From the NCBI GenBank assembly GCA_029974635.1, contig JARKQY010000031.1, forward strand, positions 1 through 64,000: a stretch of DNA of 64,000 nt. The letters are read 5' to 3'. Origin of the DNA: Bacillota bacterium. Lineage in GTDB: Bacteria > Bacillota > UBA4882 > UBA8346. Below the pieces are notes generated by a model, which did no database searches, was not told the DNA's origin, and saw nothing but the letters and a program-made list of their open reading frames with translations. The stretch's first letter is position 1, and every line of letters starts with the position of its first letter. This document shows positions 53,005-61,348 of the stretch, piece by piece. The position numbers were made by a program, and so were the translations under genes.

Positions 53005-54825
53005 TCACCAGTCCGGCCCTGCACCGGCCGGAGCTCTGGTTAGCGCCGGCGACGGGTTGCTGAAATCAAAGTCGATAGTGAGCTCGCCCTTGTACACGTT
53101 GGGCAGGGGCGGATCGCCAGGATTGACGCTGGTCCCGCCGTGCCAGTAATTGCTCCCGAGCGGGACGTTTTGCCCGCCGCCGCTCATGCTGCTGCTCAGA
53201 TAGGCCGTTTTGCTGCCGTCGAAATCATTCTGGGCGATCTGACCCGGGCTCACGCCGGGATTGCTCAAATTGTTGAAATAGATGCTGTAGTAGCCGCCAC
53301 GGAAGACATTCCGTTCCACTGCGCATGGCTTACCGCGCATATCGGCGCCTATTTCGAGGATGCTCTTTTCCAGACGGCAGTTCCGCATGGTGATCCAACT
53401 GTTGTTTCCATATATGTAAAAATAGGATCCCCCGGTGCTCTTGTTGGAGACGATATACGAGTTGTGAAACTTCACACCGCACCCGTTGATAGTGACTGCC
53501 GAACTCTCTTTCAGGTTTTCGATCCGGGTGTGCTGGATCACGGTGCCGGAATCGTCGGCGGGATCGTAACTCACCGCGTTGCTGATTTTGAGAAAGAACC
53601 CCTCTCCATCGCCCAGGACCCCTCCCCCGGATTTGTGCGCGGTAAAGGTGGCATGCGCAGCGCCGGAGGATGCGAGCACCCGCAGCAGGCCGCTCACTTG
53701 AAAAGTCCGGCCGGCCTCCAGGGCGATGGTGGTGTTATCCAGGACGTAAAGCTTGGTGCTGGTGGCCACTGTGAGGTTGTCGCCGTCTACTACCGTCGTG
53801 CCCTCGGCTACGTATGGACTCTCCTTCACTTGAGTAATGAAACCATTGGCGTAGCTGGCTGCCAGACGGGTGCCGTGCATGCTCCGGACGGAATTGGAGA
53901 ACCCGGACTCGAGCGCGCCTGCGGCAGTGACTTTATAGTAATACCAGACCCCGTCCCCGGCGGGGGAGGAGATGGGGTCGTCGTAAGCAGTGGCAGAGAC
54001 CGGGGATGCATTGAGCTTGACAAAATCGACTACATTTGTGCTCCGGTAAATGTTGTAACCTTGTAAACCATCGCCATTGCTGGCGTTCCAGCTCAATTGA
54101 ATACAACCCAGCGCGCCTGCGGCAGTAAGTCCCGTGGGCGCTGAGAGCGCTACCGGCACCGTTGGATTTCCGCTTCCCGGGAGACTGAATCCGCTCGTGC
54201 CTAAGCTATTCTTCGCTTTGATCCATACATAATAGGTAGTTCCGTTAGTAAGATCGGTGATGATACAGGTGGTATCGGTATTATCGGAATCACCGGTGAA
54301 TTGGGCGGCAGTGCTGGTATCATTGGCCGTATTAAACCAAACCTCGTAACTGGTGGCGCCGTTTACGGGGGTCCAGGTGACAATAAGTAGATGGTTTCCC
54401 GCTGTCAGTGATGGCGTTCCCGGAGTATCAGGAGAAGCTATGGATGCAGCAGGAATCCCGCTAGCCACCGGGCTGAATCCGCTCGTGCCGGCGCTGTTTT
54501 TGGCTCTGACCCATATATAATAGGTAGTTCCGTTAGTAAGACCGGTGATGACGCAGGTAATATCGGTATTATCGGAATCACCGGTGAATTGGGCGGCAGT
54601 GCTGGTATCATTGACCGTATTGAACCATACCTCGTAACTGGTGGCTCCGTTTACGGTATTCCAGGTTACGGTTAATTGGCTATCTGCCGCAGTTAATGTC
54701 GGCGCGCTCGGTGTAACGGGGACTGGGGTTTTATTGCCTCCTCCGCCGCATCCGGCGAGCGCACCCAACACAACTACGGCTACCAAACAAGCGATTATGA
54801 TTGTAGGTGATTGATTCCGCTTCAT
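53005..54825 (-). CDS. Lipoprotein with fibronectin type III domains and parallel beta-helix
   Basis: A 606-residue lipoprotein started at the ATG after aggaggaca (signal peptide with lipobox LAGC). Two nearly identical FN3 domains (about 35-125 and 135-225, each with NGATSYEVWFNT and NGTTYY) are followed by a third, divergent FN3 (about 230-320, NASNGDGLQGYNIYRSTNVV). A right-handed beta-helix region (about 330-590) with short Asn- and Gly-rich turns (YGNNSWITMRNCRLEKS) follows. Likely surface-exposed and carbohydrate- or surface-binding. The repeated FN3 DNA (54.2-54.7 kb) is a recent internal duplication. Confidence 0.8.
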   Translation of the reverse strand: MKRNQSPTIIIACLVAVVVLGALAGCGGGGNKTPVPVTPSAPTLTAADSQLTVTWNTVNGATSYEVWFNTVNDTSTAAQFTGDSDNTDITCVITGLTNGTTYYIWVRAKNSAGTSGFSPVASGIPAASIASPDTPGTPSLTAGNHLLIVTWTPVNGATSYEVWFNTANDTSTAAQFTGDSDNTDTTCIITDLTNGTTYYVWIKAKNSLGTSGFSLPGSGNPTVPVALSAPTGLTAAGALGCIQLSWNASNGDGLQGYNIYRSTNVVDFVKLNASPVSATAYDDPISSPAGDGVWYYYKVTAAGALESGFSNSVRSMHGTRLAASYANGFITQVKESPYVAEGTTVVDGDNLTVATSTKLYVLDNTTIALEAGRTFQVSGLLRVLASSGAAHATFTAHKSGGGVLGDGEGFFLKISNAVSYDPADDSGTVIQHTRIENLKESSAVTINGCGVKFHNSYIVSNKSTGGSYFYIYGNNSWITMRNCRLEKSILEIGADMRGKPCAVERNVFRGGYYSIYFNNLSNPGVSPGQIAQNDFDGSKTAYLSSSMSGGGQNVPLGSNYWHGGTSVNPGDPPLPNVYKGELTIDFDFSNPSPALTRAPAGAGPDW

Positions 54826-54889
54826 GTCTGTCCTCCTATTCAGCATTGTTTAATTCTCATCCGGCCTATTTTCAGCGGCAACTTGATTC

Positions 54890-55345
54890 TTACTTGACAA
54901 AGATTGCGGTCGCGTATAAACTTCGTGTGGAACTATCAATCGTTCCCGGAGTTGGATCTTGGTTTTTCCAATAACAAGCGCGGGATGGAGCATTACCAGC
55001 GTTGTCGTGATACCAACCTGCGATATAAACACCGCCATTGGCGCACACAAAGATGGAAGTGGCTCTACAATCGAAAGACGGGCCCATATTCAGCGGAATG
55101 AGCGCCGGTTGATCGAGGGTGTCAATATCGACCGTCCAGTAACAAGGCTGCTCATAGAGTAACCGCTGGGGATATAGCCTCCGGCGACATAGACATCGTT
55201 ACTGGAAACACAAACCGAATTGGCGGTAGCATACCCTAGTCATCACTAAGCGGGGTCCGGTTTGCATGGGAATTGGTCCAGTAACAGGCGATTGTGCGCC
55301 GTGTATCGGTATTCGTATAATATCCCGCGATATACACGTTACTCC
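54890..55345 (-). pseudogene. Decayed surface-protein gene fragment (VYIAGxY repeats)
   Basis: On the minus strand, three pieces of one repeat family lie in three different frames. The first begins right at the stop of the InlB-repeat gene: NVYIAGYYTN with ACYWTN. A second reads NDVYVAGGY. A third reads FVCANGGVYIAGWY with ACYWKNQ. Each unit has the form VYVAGxY...ACYW. Frameshifts and stops separate them, so the gene is dead. The first unit is joined to the end of the 55339 gene by an apparent recombination. Confidence 0.65.
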
Positions 55346-56649
55346 ATCTTCACTTGCATGCGCAGTTTCCATAAAGCGTCGTCCTTTTTGGACCAAGCGC
55401 CGCCATTCCACCGATGCCAACTGCCATTCGGCTTTTGATCATATGTTTTAGTATCTACCCCAAGGCCCTTTTCGGTAGCATCGAAACCGGTGTAGTCTTT
55501 TTCATAAGAGATCCAGAGATCTCCCGGACCGACGGTTGGCTGTTGCCCGGCCGGTATGGCTATCGTATGCCAGCCCGAAAATGTGGGGTTGGAAGTGGTT
55601 TGGTACAACAATGGTCCCGGCGCATCCGGAGTTCCATGGCCATAAAGCTTGATTGTACAAATCGTACCCGATGCATTGAAGTGAATCTCGGTCACTTTTC
55701 CTCCCTGGTACGCCCCTAATTCATCCGGGGTAAAGCGCGCCGTCATCTCGTATATTCCTGAAGTGGTTCTTGCCCATCGCGTGGGATTAACGTCACTACA
55801 ATATTGAAGCAGATAAGTTCCGGCGGGCGTCATCCATTTGGCGTAGAGTGTAACATTGGCCGCGCCCATCGTGAAGGTCTGGCCCTGGGTATAAGTAGTT
55901 CCGTTGCCGTTGGCCAGCGTGTTCCAACCGGAGAAGATATATCCGGTTTTGGCGAGATTACCAGGATTTCCGAGAACCGTGACGGTCTGACCTTGCTGGT
56001 ATTTGGTATTATCTGTCGGTAAAAAACCGCTAGTAGTAGGTCCGTTGGCGTTATAGATCACGGAGTAGGTGGGGTTGGCAGTCCATTTGGCGTATAAAGT
56101 AACATTGGCGGCACCCATTGTGAAGGTCTGGCTCTGGGTATAAGTGGTTCCGCTACCGTCCGCCCGGGTGTTCCAGCCTGCGAAGAAACTACCTGTTTTG
56201 GTCAGATTTCCCAGATTGCCAAGGATCGTAACGGTCTGGCCTTGTTCATAATTGGTGCTGTCTACCGGAACACTTCCGCCGGTATTGCTATTGCCGTCAT
56301 AGGTCACGGTATAGGTAGGGTTAGTAGTCCACTTGGCGTATAAAGTAACATTGGCCGTACCTATCGTAAAGGTCTGGCCCTGGGTATAAGTGGTTCCGTT
56401 TCCGTCCGCCTGGGTATTCCAGCCTGCGAAGACAAATCCGGTTTTGGCCAGATTACCGGTATTTCCGAGAACCGTGACAGTCTGGCCTTGTTGGTATTTG
56501 GCGCTGTCGACCGGGACGCTTCCATCATCGCTGCCGTTAGCGTCATAAGTCACGGTGTAGGTCGTTACTCCGCTGCCACCACCGCCACATCCGGTCAAAA
56601 CCATAAGGACCATTAAGGATATAATGCTGATTAATAGGAATTTCTTCAT
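55339..56649 (-). CDS. Lipoprotein with three InlB B-type repeats
   Basis: A 436-residue lipoprotein started at the ATG after ggaggaacaaatcg (lipobox LTGC). Three InlB B/Flg_new repeats of about 80 residues occupy 30-275, each with the pattern YTVTYDANG, QGQTVTVLGN and FAGWNT, NVTLYAKW. The C-terminal part (about 285-436) is a distinct domain (LLQYCSDVNPTRWARTTSGI, WHTIAIPAGQQPTVGPGDLW). Such repeats are found in surface adhesins. Stop at 55339 abuts the decayed VYIAG fragment, so the last residues may be foreign to the original gene. Confidence 0.8.
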   Translation of the reverse strand: MKKFLLISIISLMVLMVLTGCGGGGSGVTTYTVTYDANGSDDGSVPVDSAKYQQGQTVTVLGNTGNLAKTGFVFAGWNTQADGNGTTYTQGQTFTIGTANVTLYAKWTTNPTYTVTYDGNSNTGGSVPVDSTNYEQGQTVTILGNLGNLTKTGSFFAGWNTRADGSGTTYTQSQTFTMGAANVTLYAKWTANPTYSVIYNANGPTTSGFLPTDNTKYQQGQTVTVLGNPGNLAKTGYIFSGWNTLANGNGTTYTQGQTFTMGAANVTLYAKWMTPAGTYLLQYCSDVNPTRWARTTSGIYEMTARFTPDELGAYQGGKVTEIHFNASGTICTIKLYGHGTPDAPGPLLYQTTSNPTFSGWHTIAIPAGQQPTVGPGDLWISYEKDYTGFDATEKGLGVDTKTYDQKPNGSWHRWNGGAWSKKDDALWKLRMQVKME

Positions 56650-56827
56650 CGATTTGTTCCTCCAATATGTTTCAGACATTCCGTCTACGATAGCCGGCTG
56701 AATCTGTGGACATTCCCGTTCCGATGTCCTGAGGCACCCTAAGCTGTGGGTCAGATAAACTGTTATTTATCATGGCGGCCTGGCCTTGAATATGGCTGGT
56801 TCCCTTTTCCTCGGCCTGCCAGGTTAT

Positions 56828-57769
56828 TCAAAGAACTTTCTTCACCAGCCGCCAGGAGACATTCAACGTCAATTCGCCGCCACGGCCAAAAGGCACTTTT
56901 ACTTGATCACTGCCACTCAATTCGTTAATGTTGCCTGGAATGGCTATGCTTTCAACTTGAGCGCCCGGAAGATAACCTTCATCATCCCTATGGCTTTCAT
57001 CCACTACTTCGCCGGCTTCATCCTTAAGGTACATGTCGCCTTTCAGGGGAGTAGGCGAAAAAGAAAGCCGGTAGGTATTGGAATTCAGATCCGCAATGAT
57101 CCGGATATCCAAATCCGGCCAGGACGGCCAGGAATAAGTGACGGTCTGCGGAGGACAAACTGTGGTCTCGATGTTATATGCCGCGCCCAAAGTGATTTTG
57201 GTGGTTTCCCGGTAATGGCAGTTGGAGGCGACCACCGGCTCATCCCGTTTTAGCGACCAGCTGTACCGGTTGTTTACTTCGGGATATGGACCGTACATGG
57301 TAAATTCGATGGTTCCGGCGGTATCAACTCGATAATCATAGGTGGTTCCGTACGAATCGGAACCAGTGGTATGACCGTTCTGGCAGGTAACCGTGATGGT
57401 GCCGCGCCAACTCTTGACGTCTAACATCGGGTTCCCTGATCCTCCGGAAGCGATAACCTGGATGGTAGCCTGGCCGCTTTTGGATGGATCAGCGCTACTG
57501 GTGGCGATGACATGGTAAGTCCCGGTTAACAAAGGCGCGGTATAGACACCGGCAGAAGTAATCGTTCCTCCGTTCGCCTCCTGCACCTTCCAGGTAACTG
57601 CGGTATCGGCGGCATTGGTGACGGTGGCGGTAAAGGCATGCTCCTCCCCAGGCGTCAAGGTGACCTGGGACGGTTTGACGGTAACTGTGATTCCACCGGA
57701 GGTTCCGCCGCCGCACCCAAGGGCAGTGGTTAGGCTAAGCAATAATAAAACGGCGCACAATCTTTTCAA
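56828..57769 (-). CDS. Lipoprotein with a bacterial Ig-like domain
   Basis: A 313-residue lipoprotein. TTG at 57769 is preferred as start because gggaggtttggtt lies just upstream; an earlier in-frame ATG is not preceded by a site. Lipobox ALGC near residue 19. An Ig-like domain follows (about 25-110: VTVKPSQVTLTPGEEHAFTA, TVTWKVQEANGG, SADPSKSGQATIQV). The rest is beta-rich and ends ELTLNVSWRLVKK, a terminal motif shared with the next two lipoproteins (EVSWNLTRK, EISWDLTRR). These form a paralogue set. Confidence 0.78.
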   Translation of the reverse strand: MKRLCAVLLLLSLTTALGCGGGTSGGITVTVKPSQVTLTPGEEHAFTATVTNAADTAVTWKVQEANGGTITSAGVYTAPLLTGTYHVIATSSADPSKSGQATIQVIASGGSGNPMLDVKSWRGTITVTCQNGHTTGSDSYGTTYDYRVDTAGTIEFTMYGPYPEVNNRYSWSLKRDEPVVASNCHYRETTKITLGAAYNIETTVCPPQTVTYSWPSWPDLDIRIIADLNSNTYRLSFSPTPLKGDMYLKDEAGEVVDESHRDDEGYLPGAQVESIAIPGNINELSGSDQVKVPFGRGGELTLNVSWRLVKKVL

Positions 57770-57829
57770 AACCAAACCTCCCAAACAATCGTCTTGTGAT
57801 AATTGTGCCAATAGTGATCAAAAAGCTTA

Positions 57830-58669
57830 TCAGTTCTTCCGTGTCAAATTCCAGGAAACTTCCAGGTTAGCCCCGGTAAATGGGTCGGGGTTCAGCGTTA
57901 TTGAACCGCTTAAGAAGGATGGATTCACAGGAAGATCTGCTGTAAATACCGCGCCTCCCACAGTCCATGGTAAATACTCCGCCGATAACTGCGGAGTATA
58001 CGTACATTCGTAACTAAAAGAAGCAATAATAAACTTAAGCGTTTTCTGAGTAGGATCAAGTATCATTGACACCCAATAGGTATCAGGGCGCGGATCTTGC
58101 CAGCCATTGGATGATATTGTAATATTGGGATTCCCCGGCATAATATTGACAAAATTAGCCGAAGCCTCAATCTGGGTATGGTCCGCATGCCACCCGCTTG
58201 GCCTTTCGCTGCCGTTATCGTTATCCAGACACAGTTGATTTACTTGAATGGTTTCCTGCTCATTATAGATAAAGGTTTGCCCCGCTCCGGTCCTGGTCAG
58301 TGTAATCGTGCCGGTATAGTATGGTTTAGTAGACACACCTATACGTACATGCACCGTGGCCATGTCGCTTTTCGCCGGATCGGCGATACTGGTGGCTATC
58401 ACATGAAAATCGCCGGTATGGTCGGGCGCTTGATAATTTCCTTGGTCATCGATGGTTCCGCCGTCGCTTTCCTGAACTCTCCAGGTAACTCCAGTATTGG
58501 AATCGCCGCGGACCGTCGCCGTGAACTGTTGGGTATCCCTTGGCGCCAGGGTCACTTCGTCGGGAGCGACGGTTACGGTGATTCCCGAATTACCGTTGCT
58601 TCCGCCGCAACCGGCCAGGGCCATAAGAACAATAAAGCATAAAACACCGACTCCCGCTAACTTTTTCAT
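57830..58669 (-). CDS. Lipoprotein with Ig-like domain, paralogue 2
   Basis: A 279-residue lipoprotein started at ATG after gaaggaattggca (lipobox LAGC). The Ig-like domain (about 25-115: VTVAPDEVTLAPRDTQQFTA, NTGVTWRVQESDGG) is a close paralogue of the one in the 56828 gene. The C-terminal half (from YTGTITLTRTGAGQTFIYNE to LEVSWNLTRKN) is shared in order with the 58688 gene. Function unknown. Confidence 0.78.
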   Translation of the reverse strand: MKKLAGVGVLCFIVLMALAGCGGSNGNSGITVTVAPDEVTLAPRDTQQFTATVRGDSNTGVTWRVQESDGGTIDDQGNYQAPDHTGDFHVIATSIADPAKSDMATVHVRIGVSTKPYYTGTITLTRTGAGQTFIYNEQETIQVNQLCLDNDNGSERPSGWHADHTQIEASANFVNIMPGNPNITISSNGWQDPRPDTYWVSMILDPTQKTLKFIIASFSYECTYTPQLSAEYLPWTVGGAVFTADLPVNPSFLSGSITLNPDPFTGANLEVSWNLTRKN

Positions 58670-58687
58670 TGCCAATTCCTTCAATTT

Positions 58688-59296
58688 TCAATTCCTCCGT
58701 GTCAAATCCCAGGAAATTTCCAGGTTGGCTCCGGTATTCGGGTCAGGGCTTATCATCGTTGAACCGCGCAAAACGGGTGGATTCGCCGGAAGCTCCACTG
58801 TAAACAATACGCCCAGTATCGGCCATGGTGAATGTTCCACCGGCGGATCATAAGTACATTCATAATCAAAACTCGAAATGTTCAACTTAAGCGTTTTCTG
58901 TTGAGGGTCCAGGAACATGACCACCCAATGGGTATTCCAATAGTCGCCGGGGAGCGCATTATGCAGGCCATTGGAGGATATCGTAAAATTAAACTCCCCC
59001 ACCGGAGCGGTATTGCTAAATTCCGCTGAAGCATCCAGTTGGGCGGAGTATGCTACCCACTCGCCCTTGCCGCCGCCCATATCAGTATCTAGGGATAGCT
59101 GGTTCACTTGAATGATTTCCCGCTCATTATAGGTATAGGTTTGCCCCGTTCCGGTCCTGGTAAGCGTAATTGTACCTGCATAATATGTTTCGGTAACTCC
59201 GCCTCCGCCGCCATTGCCGCCGCTTCCACCGCCGCAACCGGCCAGGGCCGTGAGAATGATACAGAATAAAACACCGGTTCCCAATAGCTTTTTCAC
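58688..59296 (-). CDS. Lipoprotein, paralogue 3 (no Ig-like domain)
   Basis: A 202-residue lipoprotein (lipobox LAGC) followed by a Gly-rich stretch, then the same C-terminal domain as paralogue 2 (YYAGTITLTRTGTGQTYTYN start, NLEISWDLTRRN end), without the Ig-like part. The start precedes with aaaagtgaaaaag-type sequence (gggggttaaaagtg upstream). Tandem duplication with the previous gene is evident at the DNA level. Confidence 0.78.
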   Translation of the reverse strand: MKKLLGTGVLFCIILTALAGCGGGSGGNGGGGGVTETYYAGTITLTRTGTGQTYTYNEREIIQVNQLSLDTDMGGGKGEWVAYSAQLDASAEFSNTAPVGEFNFTISSNGLHNALPGDYWNTHWVVMFLDPQQKTLKLNISSFDYECTYDPPVEHSPWPILGVLFTVELPANPPVLRGSTMISPDPNTGANLEISWDLTRRN

Positions 59297-59341
59297 TTTT
59301 AACCCCCATGCCTTATTAGCGCCAAACTATATCATCAGATG

Positions 59342-59998
59342 TTATAATTTTGTTACCAGCACATCGTCGAAAAAGCCAGTCGAGGGAGTGGAGCAAGTCA
59401 AGCCGATCTTTCCGCTGCTGAAGGGATTGTTATTATCCGTATACGTAATCAGGGGGTCTGTTCCATCTCCGGCATACGCCGCCAACGCGGAACCGTTCAC
59501 TTGCAGCTTGATTTGATAGTACTGACTGGTACTGTAGCTGAAATCGCTTGAACCCAGTACGGTAGCGCTTCCGCCATACTTCTTTTTGAGAATCAATTTC
59601 TGTCCATCAAGAACCGCGGAGTAATAATTGTCTCGATCCTGAAAACAGGCAATTAGGCCGATGGTTGAGGAGATCTCTGGCTTAACCTTCGCAGATACGA
59701 AGTAGTTGGCCCAGGTCGCATCGCCCGCTATCACGCTGCCCCAACTACCCGTCGTCAGCACCTTTGAGCTTATGCTGGCATCCTGGACGATCTCCCATTT
59801 CGCTCCAGAGGGGTTTACATCGACTACCACCGTCCAGTTGGCGCCTAATTCATTCCGCTCAAAATTGTCGCTGAACGATGGGGACGATGGGGACGATGGG
59901 GACTCTTCATTACCACCGCCGCCGTTACCACCGCCGCAACCGGCCAGGGTCATGAGAACGATTAAGCATAAAATACCGATTCCCGCTAACTTTTTCAT
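59342..59998 (-). CDS. Lipoprotein with concanavalin-like (LamG/DUF1080-type) domain
   Basis: A 218-residue lipoprotein started at the ATG after ggagaaatgaca (lipobox LAGC). A Pro/Ser-rich linker is followed by a jelly-roll domain (FSDNFERNELGANWTVVVDV, WANYFVSAKVKPEISSTIGL, RDNYYSAVLDGQKLILKKKY, SPSTGFFDDVLV-like end). Such domains bind sugars or act as lectin-like modules. The longer frame upstream (to 60112) is not coding for this gene; it overlaps the relic below in another frame. Confidence 0.78.
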   Translation of the reverse strand: MKKLAGIGILCLIVLMTLAGCGGGNGGGGNEESPSSPSSPSFSDNFERNELGANWTVVVDVNPSGAKWEIVQDASISSKVLTTGSWGSVIAGDATWANYFVSAKVKPEISSTIGLIACFQDRDNYYSAVLDGQKLILKKKYGGSATVLGSSDFSYSTSQYYQIKLQVNGSALAAYAGDGTDPLITYTDNNNPFSSGKIGLTCSTPSTGFFDDVLVTKL

Positions 59999-60015
59999 TG
60001 TCATTTCTCCAATTT

Positions 60016-60110
60016 TTATTTTTTTGTTAAATCCCAGGCAACTTCCAGGTTGGCTCCGGTATCCGGGTCTGGGCTGATCGTCGTTGAACCGCGCCACAAA
60101 GGATGGATTC
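60016..60110 (-). pseudogene. C-terminal relic of a fourth lipoprotein paralogue
   Basis: On the minus strand the frame ending at 60016 reads GSTTISPDPDTGANLEVAWD and then LTKK, matching the last 30 residues of the 58688 product (GSTMISPDPNTGANLEISWD). There is no start or upstream part; the stop of the 60113 gene lies directly before it. It is the remnant of a deleted copy. Confidence 0.75.
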
Positions 60111-60112
60111 AA

Positions 60113-60565
60113 CTACAACCGCCCCGCGATCACTTTGCCGATGGCGATCAGGAACTCCTTGTTTTTGGGATCCTTCGCGCTGGTAATGGGAGTCTGGAGC
60201 ATTATCCCGAACTTGCCTTTCACGAAGGTCAGGCGGTAAGGCATGTCGCTCAACGTATAGGCGGCCCTTTCGCCGATCCCGGCCACCGTAGTGTAGTATT
60301 TCTGGTTCTTGCCCACCTCTTCCTGATAAAACTCGGGACCGTAAAAGCGGGCTTCCACGATCTTTTCGTTTTTGGCGTTGTAAAACTCCAGGGTCAGGGC
60401 GACTTCCTTCCGGATTACGCCCTTGATCCCGGCGGCCTTCTCGACATCGGCCACGGTCAGGTATTTACCGTAGAGACTGTTACTGCCGGCGGCCAAAGAC
60501 GCGCTTGCGAATATTGCCAGAGAGAGCGTGGTGACGGCAATGATTAAAATTAAAAAACGTTTCAT
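60113..60565 (-). CDS. Small secreted protein of unknown function
   Basis: A 150-residue protein started at the ATG after aggaggaactacc. Signal peptide (residues 1-26, ending SLAA), then a compact mature domain: YLTVADVEKAAGIKGVIRKE, EFYNAKNEKIVEARFYGPEF and ERAAYTLSDMPYRLTFVKGK. It resembles uncharacterised secreted proteins with a cystatin-like fold, but I do not recognise it. First gene (5' end) of the minus-strand envelope block. Confidence 0.7.
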   Translation of the reverse strand: MKRFLILIIAVTTLSLAIFASASLAAGSNSLYGKYLTVADVEKAAGIKGVIRKEVALTLEFYNAKNEKIVEARFYGPEFYQEEVGKNQKYYTTVAGIGERAAYTLSDMPYRLTFVKGKFGIMLQTPITSAKDPKNKEFLIAIGKVIAGRL

Positions 60566-60678
60566 GGTAGTTCCTCCTGTTTTGATGAATTCTAAGGTCT
60601 TGTAATCCCAACAAGCTATTGTTACCGTTTGATACCATTTGGGTTTTGAGCCGTATAATCGGCTGCAATCAATTCAAT

Positions 60679-60770
60679 TCATTTCTTCCGCTCCAACGCC
60701 CACTCCAGCCTCATGGTAACGCCTTCAATCGTATCGATAGCCTCACCTTGAATCGTATCTGTCAAAATTC
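60679..60770 (-). pseudogene. Probable C-terminal relic of another lipoprotein
   Basis: A 29-codon open frame on the minus strand ends GVTMRLEWALERKK at 60679, echoing the EVSWNLTRK-type ends of the neighbouring lipoproteins. No start or ribosome binding site. The remaining sequence between 60566 and 60968 shows no further gene. Confidence 0.35.
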
Positions 60771-60968
60771 GTAATCATGCGATCCTCCAACAAGCGTCGC
60801 CGCGCCACCAAAACTGCGGAACGGTATCGCTACCAACCGGAATCCGGGTGTGCCAGAAGCACTATTGGTTTGTATCGTATTATTCACTTCCGGCAATCAT
60901 GTTCGGAGTCCGTTTCGCGTCCAAAATTAATTGAATGCCTCCATCCCTATTAAACCAAACGATCTTCA

Positions 60969-61142
60969 TCAAAATCTTGTCAAAAACTTATCAAAAGTAA
61001 GGCGTCCATATTTACCGGTGGAAACTTTTTCTTTAGCGCCGGAACGATAGCGCCGGAAAATTTCAACCGGAGCCGTCGCCACAATGTAAGCTGCTAATAA
61101 AATGATTGTTATAGTCCATAATCCGCTCCAAGTTTGCAACAC
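60969..61142 (-). CDS. Possible small membrane protein (57 aa)
   Basis: A minus-strand frame starting at GTG about 9 bases after gaggaag: one transmembrane helix (LWTITIILLAAYIVATAPV), then a basic tail (EIFRRYRSGAKEKVSTGKYG). A typical small membrane peptide layout, but not tied to any family. The alternative is a decayed gene end. Nothing else is seen from 61143 to 61348 apart from AT-rich sequence. Confidence 0.35.
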   Translation of the reverse strand: MLQTWSGLWTITIILLAAYIVATAPVEIFRRYRSGAKEKVSTGKYGRLTFDKFLTRF

Positions 61143-61348
61143 ATTTCAAAAGCTTCCTCATGGTTTTAATCATGTATCAATCTCCTATATTATACCGGCT
61201 TGCTCTCAACAAACTCTCAACAAGCGGGCGGAGGAAACCGTAAAACAAAATAGAATATTTAACTGAATAATCTTAACTTTTACCGGCTTTGAGCCGCCTG
61301 GAATGGGGATTTTTTGCTCCAAAAATTTTGTGTAAAGTTGGTTTTGCC

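Noticed and set aside
53140..54066. 308-codon plus-strand frame
   Set aside because: It lies opposite the FN3/beta-helix lipoprotein, lacks a ribosome binding site and any recognisable motif.
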